Below are positions 49,301 through 57,498 of a DNA stretch of 64,000 nt, piece by piece. Numbering within the stretch: the first letter of the stretch is position 1; every line of letters starts with the position of its first letter. The position numbers were made by a program, and so were the translations under genes. Origin of the DNA: DASRAU01 sp035638075 (GTDB taxonomy: Bacteria; Acidobacteriota; Polarisedimenticolia; Gp22-AA2); contig DASRAU010000029.1 in assembly GCA_035638075.1 (NCBI GenBank), forward strand, positions 1 to 64,000, in the 5' to 3' direction. Under the pieces are notes generated by a model. That model was not told the origin of the DNA and did not search any database. It saw only the letters and a program-made list of their open reading frames with translations.

Positions 49301-51456
49301 CCCCGCCGCCGGGAGACGAGGCAGAGCCAACTCCAGCCGCGGGAGATCCTGCTCCAGTGTCCGCCGCGACCGGCGACCTGACCGCGGGATCCGCCGCAAC
49401 GGCTGCGGTCCCGCCGACAGGGCCATGGGCCGACATTCCCGATGCACGCGCGGCCGCGGTGGCCGATTTCCAGCGCACCATGCAGCAGTTCCTCCGGCTC
49501 CAGGAGGAAATGTTCCCGGCGGCCGATCAGCAGCCGTACGAGCCCGCGCCGCCGTCCCGAGAGGCGGCGCGCCCCACAGCCTCAATCAGCCCTGCGCTCC
49601 GTGCGGCGCCGGCGACCGCGGTCACGCCGGCAGAGATCATCATCGCGGCGCCCGCACCGGCGCCTGCGGCCATGGCCCGTCCGATCCTGGCGGCCGTCCC
49701 GCCGGCCGCGGAACCCGTCGCGCGGGCGCGCCGCTCTCGGTTCCTCGAAACCGTCCTCGAGCACCAGCCGGGCTGGCGCCTGACGGCGGAGTGCGAGCTC
49801 GACGCGGCGCGCCATCCGTTCCTGCTCGATCACACCTTCTTCGGCCGAGGCATCTCGGAGGCCGACCCGACGCTGACGCCGCTGCCGATCGTGCCGCTGG
49901 CGCTGACGCTCGAGCTGCTGGCCGAGGCGGCGGCGATGCTCGACCCGGAGAACCGGGTCATCGCCCTCGGCGACATGCGCGTGTCGCGCTGGCTGGCGCT
50001 CGACACGCCGACCCGGCGCGTGCGCGTCGAGGCGGCACTCGAGAGCCCCGGACGGATTCGCGCCACGGCTTATGAAGGCGACACCGAAGGAATGAAGGCG
50101 GAGATCGCGTCGGCGCTCATCGAGACCGCCCCGGCTTTCCCGGCCCTTGGTCCGGCGCGCCTCGCGGAGCGGTCCGGCGCGCCGCCGCCCTGGACGCCCG
50201 AGGAGATCTACAGCCGGGTGCTGTACCACGGGCCGACGTACCGCGGCATCGACCGTGTCGAGTCGTGGGATCGCCGCTTCGTCCGCGCCGCCGTCAGCGA
50301 GCCGCGGCCGGCGCACCTCGGCGGCGCGGCGGGCGATCTCGTCCTGCCGGTGCAGCTCATCGACGTCGCCTCGCAGATCCCGGGGCTCGCCAACGGCAAC
50401 ACCGCGTCGGAAGGACCGACCTGCGCCCTCGCCTTCCCGAACCACATCGACCGGCTGGAGTTCGTCGCCGACCGGCCGTCGTCGGGCATGACGGCGGTGG
50501 CAACGGTGGACGAGCAGGACGGGAAGATGACCTCCGACACGGAGATCCGCGACGCCGACGGGCGTGTGCTCCTGCGCTATCTCGGCAAGGTCGAGGAAGT
50601 GGTGCGCTTTCCCGCCGGGCCGTACCGCTACTCCTTCGACCACGACGGCCTGTTCTGCAGCGCCGACCTCACGCCGCTCTTCGCGGACGCCGGCACCGAG
50701 GGAATCGCGGTGCGGCTGGCGCATCCCGAAGGGGCGGGGCTCCTGGTGCACCGCTTCTGGTCGAAGGTGGCGGCGGGAATCGTGCTGGGGCGCGACGAGC
50801 GCGGGCGCTTCGAGAAACTGACGCTGCCGCCGATGAGCCTCGCCGGGTGGCTCCTCGCCCGCATGGCGGCGAAGGACGCCGTGCGCGCGCTCGCCGGCCG
50901 CGACCTGAAGATGGCGGACGTCGCCATCGTCTCCGCACCGAACGGCGCGCCGCGCGCCGACATCGTCTCGCGCGCCGCGAGCACGACGCACCCCGTCGAA
51001 ACGCCGCACGTCGGGCTGGCGCACAAGGGCTTCGTGGCGGTTGCCGCCGCCGCGGCCGCCGGAGTTTGCGACGGCATCGGCATCGACGTTGAGCCCATCG
51101 GCCCGCTCGACCCGGCGCTCGCCGCCGACGCGTTCACGCCCGAGGATCGGGCGCTGCTCGCCGTCGACGCGGCCGGCTCGGCTGCCGAGACCGGCGAAGT
51201 CGCTGCCTGGGCGGCGAAAGAAGCGATCGGCAAGGCGCTGGGGCACGGACTGCCGGGCGGGCCCCGCGACCTCGTCCTCGTCGGCCGCGACGCCGCCTCC
51301 GGAACGTTCGCCTGCCGCACCGCCGGGCGTCTCCTCCGCGAGGCGCCGGAGACCGCCGGCCGCACCTTCGAAGCCATCGTCCGCACGCACGATCGTCATG
51401 TCATCGCCCTCAGCCGGATCCCGCGCGGATCCCGAACGGAGAACAAGACCGCATGA
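46336..51456 (+). CDS. PKS2: KS-AT-DH with C-terminal phosphopantetheinyl transferase domain
   Basis: 1706 aa, starting inside the PKS1 stop (ATGA). The KS (about 20-480) is intact: Cys223 in DAACSST, His358 in EAHGTGI, His398 in KSMVGHLVP. The AT (about 595-890) has PGEGSQYVHM and the catalytic Ser694 in GHSSGEFAALWAAG. A linker helix (FQRTMQQFLRLQEEMF, about 1045) resembles the one before the ACPs of PKS1. The DH (about 1135-1440) has HPFLLDHTFFGRG (His1166), YHGPTYRGI and DVASQ. The PPTase (about 1470-1706) has GIGIDVEPI and WAAKEAIGKALG (W1625). It has no ACP or KR of its own, so it must act with PKS1 and the following free ACP. The AT probably serves both proteins. Confidence 0.9.
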   Translation: MSRIGIEVSAEDERLRKGEDIAVVGMACLLPGADTPGRFWENIVRKHDAISDAPPDWQPELFYGPEGPKHDRSYTKRGGFLGDLCRFNPLKYGVVPSSLEGAEPDHFIALRCAFEAFADAGYPRVNVNRERTGVIFGRGIFVNRGWVTLFQKLFAVDQVIRVLQLIEPRRSASDLELIRAELKKNLPPANAETFPGLVHNNLVGRIANRLDLMGPTYTLDAACSSTLLAVEHAVRELRSGRADAMLVGGSQVSIPGPIHIMFCHLEALSVAGKIAPFSAEAAGTVLGQGCGALLLKRRSDAERDGNRTYARIKAVGSSSDGKGAGLLAPRTEGQQLAIRRAYEDSGIDPRTIGLIEAHGTGIPLGDATEIASLRATFGPRAGADATIGLGSVKSMVGHLVPASGVASLIKTILALYHRTLPPTLHAERAQPGLGLETTPFFLVNETRPWIHGDRATPRRAGIDAFGFGGINAHAILEEHDTVEETALPRAELSWPAELVLLTATDRAGLLTRIAALRAFLDRGAERAGVTLLEVAAAAARERGGDATLAIVAKDPGDLARKLEHAARLLSEPGRDRIQDRQGLYFYARPMGREGRVAFVIPGEGSQYVHMLEELCRHFPEVRRHFDLTEAAFLEMGEGRSLGRLLFPQPGGDAAAEAELFRMDMAVAAVTAAARAFLDLLARFQVKADAVVGHSSGEFAALWAAGSFRPENDAELVRAIVSGTQSTARVAASDLVPQAVLTAIGGADPDAVAETVRRSVGRLVIALDNCPHQVVLAGDEASTARALEELRGRGGLCQRIPWDRPYHTETVAPICRFVAEYFDAFRLHRPAIEWWSCATAARFPDDPEAIRELCVRSWRTPVRFRETVEAMHAAGVRVFVEVGPRGNLSAFIDDTLTGRPHAAVPMDLHRRGGLEQLCHALGMLAAHGLPVAVEELFARRRPRPIDVAAAPPVIVRDPILRLDLPLFEVGAATRALWEQHRPPVLRPVPPPPPGDEAEPTPAAGDPAPVSAATGDLTAGSAATAAVPPTGPWADIPDARAAAVADFQRTMQQFLRLQEEMFPAADQQPYEPAPPSREAARPTASISPALRAAPATAVTPAEIIIAAPAPAPAAMARPILAAVPPAAEPVARARRSRFLETVLEHQPGWRLTAECELDAARHPFLLDHTFFGRGISEADPTLTPLPIVPLALTLELLAEAAAMLDPENRVIALGDMRVSRWLALDTPTRRVRVEAALESPGRIRATAYEGDTEGMKAEIASALIETAPAFPALGPARLAERSGAPPPWTPEEIYSRVLYHGPTYRGIDRVESWDRRFVRAAVSEPRPAHLGGAAGDLVLPVQLIDVASQIPGLANGNTASEGPTCALAFPNHIDRLEFVADRPSSGMTAVATVDEQDGKMTSDTEIRDADGRVLLRYLGKVEEVVRFPAGPYRYSFDHDGLFCSADLTPLFADAGTEGIAVRLAHPEGAGLLVHRFWSKVAAGIVLGRDERGRFEKLTLPPMSLAGWLLARMAAKDAVRALAGRDLKMADVAIVSAPNGAPRADIVSRAASTTHPVETPHVGLAHKGFVAVAAAAAAGVCDGIGIDVEPIGPLDPALAADAFTPEDRALLAVDAAGSAAETGEVAAWAAKEAIGKALGHGLPGGPRDLVLVGRDAASGTFACRTAGRLLREAPETAGRTFEAIVRTHDRHVIALSRIPRGSRTENKTA

Positions 51457-51743
51457 GTCAGAAGACCCTTTCCGACCACGAGCAGGAGACCATCGCCCTG
51501 CTCCAGGAGATCACCCGCGACTGGAACACCGGGCTGGCGGGCGGGATCGCCTCCTCCACGGCGCTCGTCTCCGACCTCGGCTTCGAGTCGCTCGACGTGG
51601 TGCACCTGGTGACCGCCATCGAGCAGCGCTTCGGGCGGCGCGACCTGCCGTTCGAGGACCTGCTGATGACCGAGGGGCGCTACGTGGACGACCTGACGGT
51701 CGGCGACATCGCCCGGTTCCTGCACCGGCACCTCAACGCATGA
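51453..51743 (+). CDS. discrete acyl carrier protein
   Basis: 96 aa, the normal ACP size. The phosphopantetheine Ser is S46 in DLGFESLDVVHL, with an acidic helix II (VTAIEQRFGRRDLPFEDL). This signature is the generic FabC/type II kind, not the LGIDSIKRVEI type fused in PKS1, so it may have a distinct job such as starter loading or chain transfer. The start overlaps the PKS2 stop by 4 nt, and the stop overlaps the next ATG. Confidence 0.93.
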   Translation: MSQKTLSDHEQETIALLQEITRDWNTGLAGGIASSTALVSDLGFESLDVVHLVTAIEQRFGRRDLPFEDLLMTEGRYVDDLTVGDIARFLHRHLNA

Positions 51744-53311
51744 AGACGGTCCTGTTCGGGCTCGACGGCGCCACCTTCACCGTTCTCGATCCGCTCATGC
51801 GGGACGGGGTGATGCCGAACCTCGCCGCGTTCTGCCGGCGCGGCGTGCGGGCGCCTCTCGCCTCGACGCCGCATCCGCTGACGCCGATGGCCTGGACGAG
51901 CATGGCCACGGGACGCGGCATGGGGCACCACGGCTACGCCGATTTCGTCCGCTTCGAGATGACGGCCAAGGGGCCGATCCTGCGCTTCAACACCTCGCAG
52001 GACATCCACGCGGAGCCGATCTGGCGCTATGCGTCGCGCAGCGGAAGGCGCGTCACCGTCCTGAACTACATCGGCACCGCCCCGCCGCACGAAGTCTGCG
52101 GCCACACCATGCCGGGGTTCGTGCCGGGCCGGCACCTGCGGCGCTCGAGCCATCCGCCCGACCTGTTCGACCGGCTGCAGGGCGCCGAGGGCTTCGACGT
52201 CAACGTGCTCGGGCTCGACCTCGACATCGAGCGGCAGGCGCTGCAGGAGATGGAGCCTTCGATGTGGCTCGACTGGATCGACCTGCACCTGTCGCGCGAG
52301 CGCGCCTGGTTCGGCACGCTGATGCACCTGATGACGCACGAGCCGAGCGACCTGACGATGATCGTCTTCGACGGCGTGGACAAGGTGCAACACCTGGCCT
52401 ACCGCTTCCTCGACCCGTCGATCGCACCCCGGCGCCCCGACGGCTGGGAAACGCGGGTGACGGAGCGACTCCGCGACTACTTCCGGCAAGTCGATCGCTT
52501 CCTGGGCCTCGTGATGGAGAAGGTCGGCGAATCCGGGCGCATCTTCATCGCGTCCGACCACGGCTTCCAGACGACGACCGAGGTCTTCTACGTCAACACC
52601 TGGCTGGCGCAGAACGGGTTCCTGCGCTGGCGCGCCGAGATGGACCGCGACGACGGTGCCGCCATCGTGGCGCGCCGCCTGACGCGGCATCTCGACAAGT
52701 ACGACTGGCCGAACACGCGCGCCTTCGCGCTCTCCCCCTCGTCGAACGGCATCTTTCTCAACGTGCCGGCGTCGGAGTACGCGGCGTTCCGCGCCAGGCT
52801 GATCGAGGGACTGATGTCCATCAAGGCCGCCGACGGCGGCCGGGTCATCGCCGAGATCAAGAAGCGCGAGGAATGGTTCGCCGGCCCGTACCAGGATCGC
52901 GCCCCCGATCTCACCCTGACCTTGCGCGACCGCGGCTTCATCTCCGTCCTCGAGGGGAAAGAGGTCGTCGTGCCGCGCCGCCAGCCGGCGGGCACGCACC
53001 ATCCCGACGGCGTGCTGATGGGGATCGGTCCCGGGCTCAAGGCGGGGGCGCAGGAGGAACGGCGCGGCATCATGGACGTCGCCTCGCTCCTGGCGCACAG
53101 CCTCGGGCTGGAGATCCCGGCCGACTACGAGGGGGCCTTCCCCGAGACGTTCTACGAGGCGGCGGCGCTTCTCGCCGACCCGCCGCGCCGCGAGGGAGCG
53201 GTGGCGGCGGTCCCGGCGGCCGCGGGCGCGCCGGCGGCGGGGGCGGGAATGGACGAAGAGGACGACGCGGTCATCTACGACCGGCTGAAGAGCCTCGGGT
53301 ACATCGAGTGA
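51740..53311 (+). CDS. alkaline-phosphatase-superfamily type I phosphodiesterase / nucleotide pyrophosphatase
   Basis: 523 aa, no signal peptide. The binuclear-metal residues of the family are visible: FGLDGATF (Asp9), the nucleophile region HPLTPMAWTSMATG, FDGVDKVQHLAYRF, SDHGFQTT and GTHHPDG. These enzymes hydrolyse phosphodiester or phosphonate bonds and a few transfer phosphoryl groups. The substrate here is unknown; it may be a carrier- or nucleotide-linked intermediate. The C-terminus is low-complexity Ala/Pro followed by DAVIYDRLKSLGYIE, a tail often seen on this family. It overlaps both neighbours by 4 nt (ATGA upstream, GTGA downstream). Confidence 0.88.
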   Translation: MKTVLFGLDGATFTVLDPLMRDGVMPNLAAFCRRGVRAPLASTPHPLTPMAWTSMATGRGMGHHGYADFVRFEMTAKGPILRFNTSQDIHAEPIWRYASRSGRRVTVLNYIGTAPPHEVCGHTMPGFVPGRHLRRSSHPPDLFDRLQGAEGFDVNVLGLDLDIERQALQEMEPSMWLDWIDLHLSRERAWFGTLMHLMTHEPSDLTMIVFDGVDKVQHLAYRFLDPSIAPRRPDGWETRVTERLRDYFRQVDRFLGLVMEKVGESGRIFIASDHGFQTTTEVFYVNTWLAQNGFLRWRAEMDRDDGAAIVARRLTRHLDKYDWPNTRAFALSPSSNGIFLNVPASEYAAFRARLIEGLMSIKAADGGRVIAEIKKREEWFAGPYQDRAPDLTLTLRDRGFISVLEGKEVVVPRRQPAGTHHPDGVLMGIGPGLKAGAQEERRGIMDVASLLAHSLGLEIPADYEGAFPETFYEAAALLADPPRREGAVAAVPAAAGAPAAGAGMDEEDDAVIYDRLKSLGYIE

Positions 53312-54204
53312 CGGAGCGCGCGGGCGGCGGCATGCGGACGATCCACAACGGCACGGTGAAGCTGAACGTGCGCGAGGCGGGCGACGCGCGCGGCACGCCC
53401 ACGCTCTTCATCCACGGCCTCAACACCAACCTCGCTTTCTGGCACGAGGACCTGCTCACCCGCCTCGCGGGCGGACGGCGGCTGCTGCTCTTCGACCAGC
53501 GCGGCCATGGCTACAGCGACCTGGCGCCGTCGGGATACACCAGCGCTTCGCTCGCGTCCGATGCCTTGGCGGTCCTCGACGCGCATGGGGTCGAGACGGC
53601 CGACGTCGTGGCGCACAGCTTCGGGACGACCGTGGCGCTGCAGTTGGCGCGCCTCGAGCCGCGGCGCGTCCGCAGCCTCGTGCTGCTCGACGGCCGGACG
53701 CGGCTGTTCCAGGCCGACCTCAAGCTCGGCGAGTGGGTCCAGTTCGAGAAGTGGCGCCGGCATTTCACCGCCGCCGGCATCGATCTGAGCCCCGACCTCG
53801 ATCTCGACTTCACCCTGCCGCTGCGGCTGCACGGCTGCGACCTGTCCAAGGTCATCCCGGGGCTGCGGGAGGACGGCTTCTTCGTCCCATCCACGGGCAC
53901 ACGCGCCGCCGAGAAATACCGGCGGCTCCTGACCGAGACGACCGCGCCGGACGATTTCAGAAACCTCGCCGGGCTCGACCACGCTGCGCTCCAGTCGGTG
54001 CGGCAGCCGGCGCTCCTGGTCTACGGCAGCCAGTCGCCGTTCCTGCCGACACGCGATGGCCTGGCGCGCGTCCTTCCCGACTGCCGGTCCGAGGTCATCG
54101 ACGGCGGCGGACACAACTTCCCGTTCCTGCGGCCCCAGGAGACGGCCGCCGTCATCCGGACCTTCTGGAGCGCAGGCATCGCGACGCGCGAGGTGACCCT
54201 GTGA
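53308..54204 (+). CDS. alpha/beta hydrolase, possible chain-release enzyme
   Basis: 298 aa if GTG 53308 is used (GTGA overlap with the previous stop). ATG 53332, 8 codons later, is the alternative. Alpha/beta hydrolase landmarks: FIHGLNTNLAFW (oxyanion loop), FDQRGHGYSDLAPSG, nucleophile elbow VVAHSFGTT (Ser104) and GGGHNFPF (His269). No thioesterase domain exists in PKS1 or PKS2, so this hydrolase is a candidate for thioester release, but C-C hydrolysis or epoxide chemistry cannot be excluded. Confidence 0.87.
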   Translation: MTERAGGGMRTIHNGTVKLNVREAGDARGTPTLFIHGLNTNLAFWHEDLLTRLAGGRRLLLFDQRGHGYSDLAPSGYTSASLASDALAVLDAHGVETADVVAHSFGTTVALQLARLEPRRVRSLVLLDGRTRLFQADLKLGEWVQFEKWRRHFTAAGIDLSPDLDLDFTLPLRLHGCDLSKVIPGLREDGFFVPSTGTRAAEKYRRLLTETTAPDDFRNLAGLDHAALQSVRQPALLVYGSQSPFLPTRDGLARVLPDCRSEVIDGGGHNFPFLRPQETAAVIRTFWSAGIATREVTL

Positions 54205-54977
54205 GCGGCGTGACCGATCGCTACGACCAGGTGATGTACACGCCGCAGTACCGGGCCTTCTTCGAGGACTCGGACTTCGCCAACTTCGGCTACTGGGAGC
54301 CGGGCACGAAGAACGCGAAGGAGGCGAGCGAGAACCTGATGGAGCGCCTCCTCGCCTTCCTGCCGGAAAAGAAAGGGACGATCCTCGACGTCGCCTGCGG
54401 CAAGGGTGCGACGACGCGTCATCTCTGTCGCTCTTACCCGCCCGAGACAGTCACCGCCGTCAACCTGTCGGAGAAGCAGCTCGAGACCGCCCGCGCCAAC
54501 GCTCCCGGTGCGACCTTCGCCCGCATGGACGCGGTCGACCTGCGGTTCCCGGATTCGAGCTTCGACGCCGTGGTCTGCGTTGAGGCGGCCTTCCACTTCG
54601 ACACGCGCGAGCGCTTCCTGCGCGAGGCGCTGCGCATCCTGAAGCCGGGCGGGCGCGTCGTCCTGTCCGACGTGCTGATGACCCTCGACGCGGAGCGCCG
54701 CCGCGAGCACCGGCACGAGGCCAACTACCTCGCCGACCCATCGGCGTACGAGACCCTGCTGCGCCGCGTCGGCTTCGCCTCCTTCACTGTGCAGGACGTG
54801 ACCGAGGAGTCGTGGCGCGGCTTCTTCCGTTACATCACCGCCTTCTGGCACGAGCGCTTCCTGCGCGAGGAGATCGACCGTCGGACGCTCGAGCGCTGCC
54901 TCGAGACGAACTACGCCCGCGTCGGCGACCTGACCTACTACCTGCTGGTCACCGCGCAGAAGGCGGACAAGACGTGA
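54201..54977 (+). CDS. SAM-dependent methyltransferase
   Basis: 258 aa from GTG 54201 (GTGA overlap). The class I Rossmann fold has motif I ILDVACGKGATT (about 61-72), then AVNLSEKQLETARANAPGA, DAVDLRFPDSSFDAVVCVEA and ILKPGGRVVLSDVL. The N-terminal YDQVMYTPQYRAFFEDSDFA and NFGYWEP resemble sterol/tocopherol-type small-molecule methyltransferases. The substrate is unknown. Its C-terminal half is paralogous to the next gene's methyltransferase part. Confidence 0.9.
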   Translation: MSGVTDRYDQVMYTPQYRAFFEDSDFANFGYWEPGTKNAKEASENLMERLLAFLPEKKGTILDVACGKGATTRHLCRSYPPETVTAVNLSEKQLETARANAPGATFARMDAVDLRFPDSSFDAVVCVEAAFHFDTRERFLREALRILKPGGRVVLSDVLMTLDAERRREHRHEANYLADPSAYETLLRRVGFASFTVQDVTEESWRGFFRYITAFWHERFLREEIDRRTLERCLETNYARVGDLTYYLLVTAQKADKT

Positions 54978-55002
54978 CAACCGGTTGGAAGGAAGCCGAG
55001 GA

Positions 55003-57498
55003 ATGATGCCGGCCAGGGCCGTCCCTCGCGCACCCCTGGCGCGCGGTCTCAGCGCGGGGCACTTCCGCCGCGTCGCCGAGCGCGGCTTCGGGGACGGCTC
55101 GAACTCCTACCCGTACTCGTGCGCGTATTACGACGGTCACGTCTACATCGGCACCAACCGCGACGCGCTCACCCTCATCCTGATGCGTGCCGCCTTCGAG
55201 ATGAAGTGGGCGCATCCTCCCGTGCCGGTCCCGAAGAGCTACAGCGACCTCGACATCCGCGGCCAGATCTGGCGGCACAAGCCGGGCGTGCCCGGATGGG
55301 AGCGCGTGTACCGCTCGCCGATGGTGCAGGGCTACCAGGGCAACATGGCGCCGCTCGCCTACGGCTTCCGCTGCATGGTGGTGTTCCAGGGGAAGAGCGA
55401 CGACCGGCCGGCGCTTTACACCATTCCAGCGGTCGGGCGGAACGCGCCCTCGGCGGTGATGCTGCGCTCGGGGAACGGCACCGACTTCGAGGTGCTGCGT
55501 CCACCCGAGGTGCCGGGAGAGCGCGAGAACTTCGGCTCGTTCCGCGCGCTGGCCGCCTTCAAGGGGCGCATCTGGGCCGCGCCGGCTTCGGCGAAAGCCG
55601 ACCCGTCCGTGCTGAAGACCGAGCTGAACCTGGCGCAGGGGTCGGATGTGCGCTGCAGCGACGACCCGAAGAGCGGCCGCTGGAGCATCAGCAGCCCGCC
55701 GGGCTTCGGCGACCCGGGGAACCTGTCGATCATCGACATGGTGCCGGCCGGCAACCACCTCTACGCCGGCACGCTGAACGTGCGCGAAGGGTTCCAGCTG
55801 TGGCGCACCGACGGCGAAGGGCCGCCGCCGCACCGCTGGGAGAAGGTGCTCGACCACGGCGCCGACCGCGGCCCCGAGAACGAAGGGGTTCCGTGCATGG
55901 CGGAGTTCAACGGGGAGCTCTACATCGCCACGTCGATCCAGAACGGCGGGCACGACCGCGTGCACAACATCGGGCCCGCCTCGGGCGAGGTCATCCGGGT
56001 GCGCGAGGACAAGACCTGGGATCTCGTCGTCGGCCATCCGCGCTTCACGCGCCAGGGCTTCAAGGTGCCGACGAGCGGCCTCGGCCCCGGGTTCGAGAAC
56101 CGCCTCGCCGGGTACCTGTGGCGCATGGTGTCGCACGACGGGAACCTGTACGTCGGCACCTTCGACCTGTCGTCGCTCCTGCCCTACACCGACTGGACCG
56201 ACTGGCCCGAGGCGACGCGGCGCGCCTTCGACCCGCTCACCTTCGACCAGTTCATGACCTGCCTCGGCGGCTGCGAGCTGTGGCGCACCGCCGACGGGGA
56301 CCACTGGGTGCCGGTCACTCGCAACGGCTTCCAGAACCCGTACAACTTCGGCGTGCGCGCGCTGCTCTCCACGCCGTCGGGCCTGTTCGTCGGCATGGCG
56401 AATCCGTTCGGCCCCAGGGTCGCGGTGCAGGGGGTGCATGGCTGGCGCTTCGAGGACAACCCGCGCGGCGGGCTGGAGATCTTCCACGGCGCGCTCGATC
56501 ACCGGGTCGAGGACAACACCGAGGCCACGGTGCCGCCGCGCTGGCGCACCGAGGAAGCGCGCCTGGCGTCCGGCGAGGGATCCGCCGCGGCCGGCGATGC
56601 CGCCTCGCCCGGGGCGCTGCTCGAAGAGGCGGTCGGCGCGGCGCCGTCGGAGGAAGCGCTGCGCGATTCGCTCGGCCGGTCGAGCGCCGCGCACACCTTG
56701 TTCCCGGGCGGTCGCCCGCTCGATCCGATGCTCGGCCTCGAGATGGCCGCGCTCGGCACGCCCGAGACCGTCGAAGAGGAGGTCGATCTCTATTTCAGCC
56801 TCGGCGAGCTGCGCAACGTCGGCTACTGGCGCGCCGAGCAGATGACCCCCGCCGAAGCCTGTCGCTCGCTCGTGGACGAGGTCCTGGCGCCCCTGCGCGC
56901 GGTCGCGACGGCGCGCGACATCCTGGTGATCGGCGCAGGCGGCGCGGTCATCGCATCCGAGTGCCTGCGGCTTCCCGACTGCGGCCAGGTCACCGTCGCG
57001 GCCTTCGACCGCCGCGCCGCGAAGCGGATTCGCGCGCGCGAGCCGCGCGCCAGGGTGCTGCGCGTCAAGGAGAAGAGACCGGACTTCGGCCACGAGCGCT
57101 TCGACGCCGTCGTCTGGATCGAAGGGCCGGGTCGCCGCGATCGCGCCCGCGGCCTCGCCGCCGCCCGCGCCGCGCTCCGTCCCGGCGGACGCCTGCTCGC
57201 AGCCGAGCTCGTCGGACGGGCGACCGGTCCCGACGGCGCGTCCGTCCCGCTCGACGGGGACGCCACCGCCGCCGGGCGCTACGCGGCCGACCTGATCCGC
57301 GCCGGCTTCGTCGAACCTTCGGTCGTGGACGTCACGCGGGTGACCTGGTGGCGCTTCTTCCAGCACAGCCGCGAGCACTTCAAGACCAAGTGGCTCCTGC
57401 AGGAGATCGACCCGGATCGGCAGGCGGAGGTGCTCGGGGCGCTCCCCGGCGGGCGCGCCGCGGTCGAGGCGTACCTCCTGGTCTCGGCGGCCACATGA
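55003..57498 (+). CDS. beta-propeller-like domain fused to a degenerate methyltransferase domain
   Basis: 831 aa. ATG 55003 follows GGAAGGAAG. Residues about 30-510 contain regularly spaced strands typical of a propeller (HVYIGTNRDAL, NHLYAGTLNVREGFQLWRTD, GELYIATSIQNGG, NLYVGTFDLSS, GLFVGMANPFGPRV). There is no signal peptide, unlike the usual secreted propellers. Residues about 590-831 match the neighbouring methyltransferase (NVGYWRAEQMTPAEACRSLV; WWRFFQHSREHFKTKWLLQE), but motif I reads ILVIGAGGAVIASE instead of LDVACGKG. It may therefore be a non-catalytic partner or have altered cofactor binding. I know no named family with this fusion. It is the only gene of the PKS operon not starting in an overlap; the gap is 25 nt. 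Confidence 0.78.
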   Translation: MMPARAVPRAPLARGLSAGHFRRVAERGFGDGSNSYPYSCAYYDGHVYIGTNRDALTLILMRAAFEMKWAHPPVPVPKSYSDLDIRGQIWRHKPGVPGWERVYRSPMVQGYQGNMAPLAYGFRCMVVFQGKSDDRPALYTIPAVGRNAPSAVMLRSGNGTDFEVLRPPEVPGERENFGSFRALAAFKGRIWAAPASAKADPSVLKTELNLAQGSDVRCSDDPKSGRWSISSPPGFGDPGNLSIIDMVPAGNHLYAGTLNVREGFQLWRTDGEGPPPHRWEKVLDHGADRGPENEGVPCMAEFNGELYIATSIQNGGHDRVHNIGPASGEVIRVREDKTWDLVVGHPRFTRQGFKVPTSGLGPGFENRLAGYLWRMVSHDGNLYVGTFDLSSLLPYTDWTDWPEATRRAFDPLTFDQFMTCLGGCELWRTADGDHWVPVTRNGFQNPYNFGVRALLSTPSGLFVGMANPFGPRVAVQGVHGWRFEDNPRGGLEIFHGALDHRVEDNTEATVPPRWRTEEARLASGEGSAAAGDAASPGALLEEAVGAAPSEEALRDSLGRSSAAHTLFPGGRPLDPMLGLEMAALGTPETVEEEVDLYFSLGELRNVGYWRAEQMTPAEACRSLVDEVLAPLRAVATARDILVIGAGGAVIASECLRLPDCGQVTVAAFDRRAAKRIRAREPRARVLRVKEKRPDFGHERFDAVVWIEGPGRRDRARGLAAARAALRPGGRLLAAELVGRATGPDGASVPLDGDATAAGRYAADLIRAGFVEPSVVDVTRVTWWRFFQHSREHFKTKWLLQEIDPDRQAEVLGALPGGRAAVEAYLLVSAAT

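Noticed and set aside
51740..53311. Classical alkaline phosphatase
   Set aside because: The nucleophile context and the DGVDK..H, SDHGF and THHPDG motifs are those of type I phosphodiesterase/nucleotide pyrophosphatase, and there is no signal peptide.
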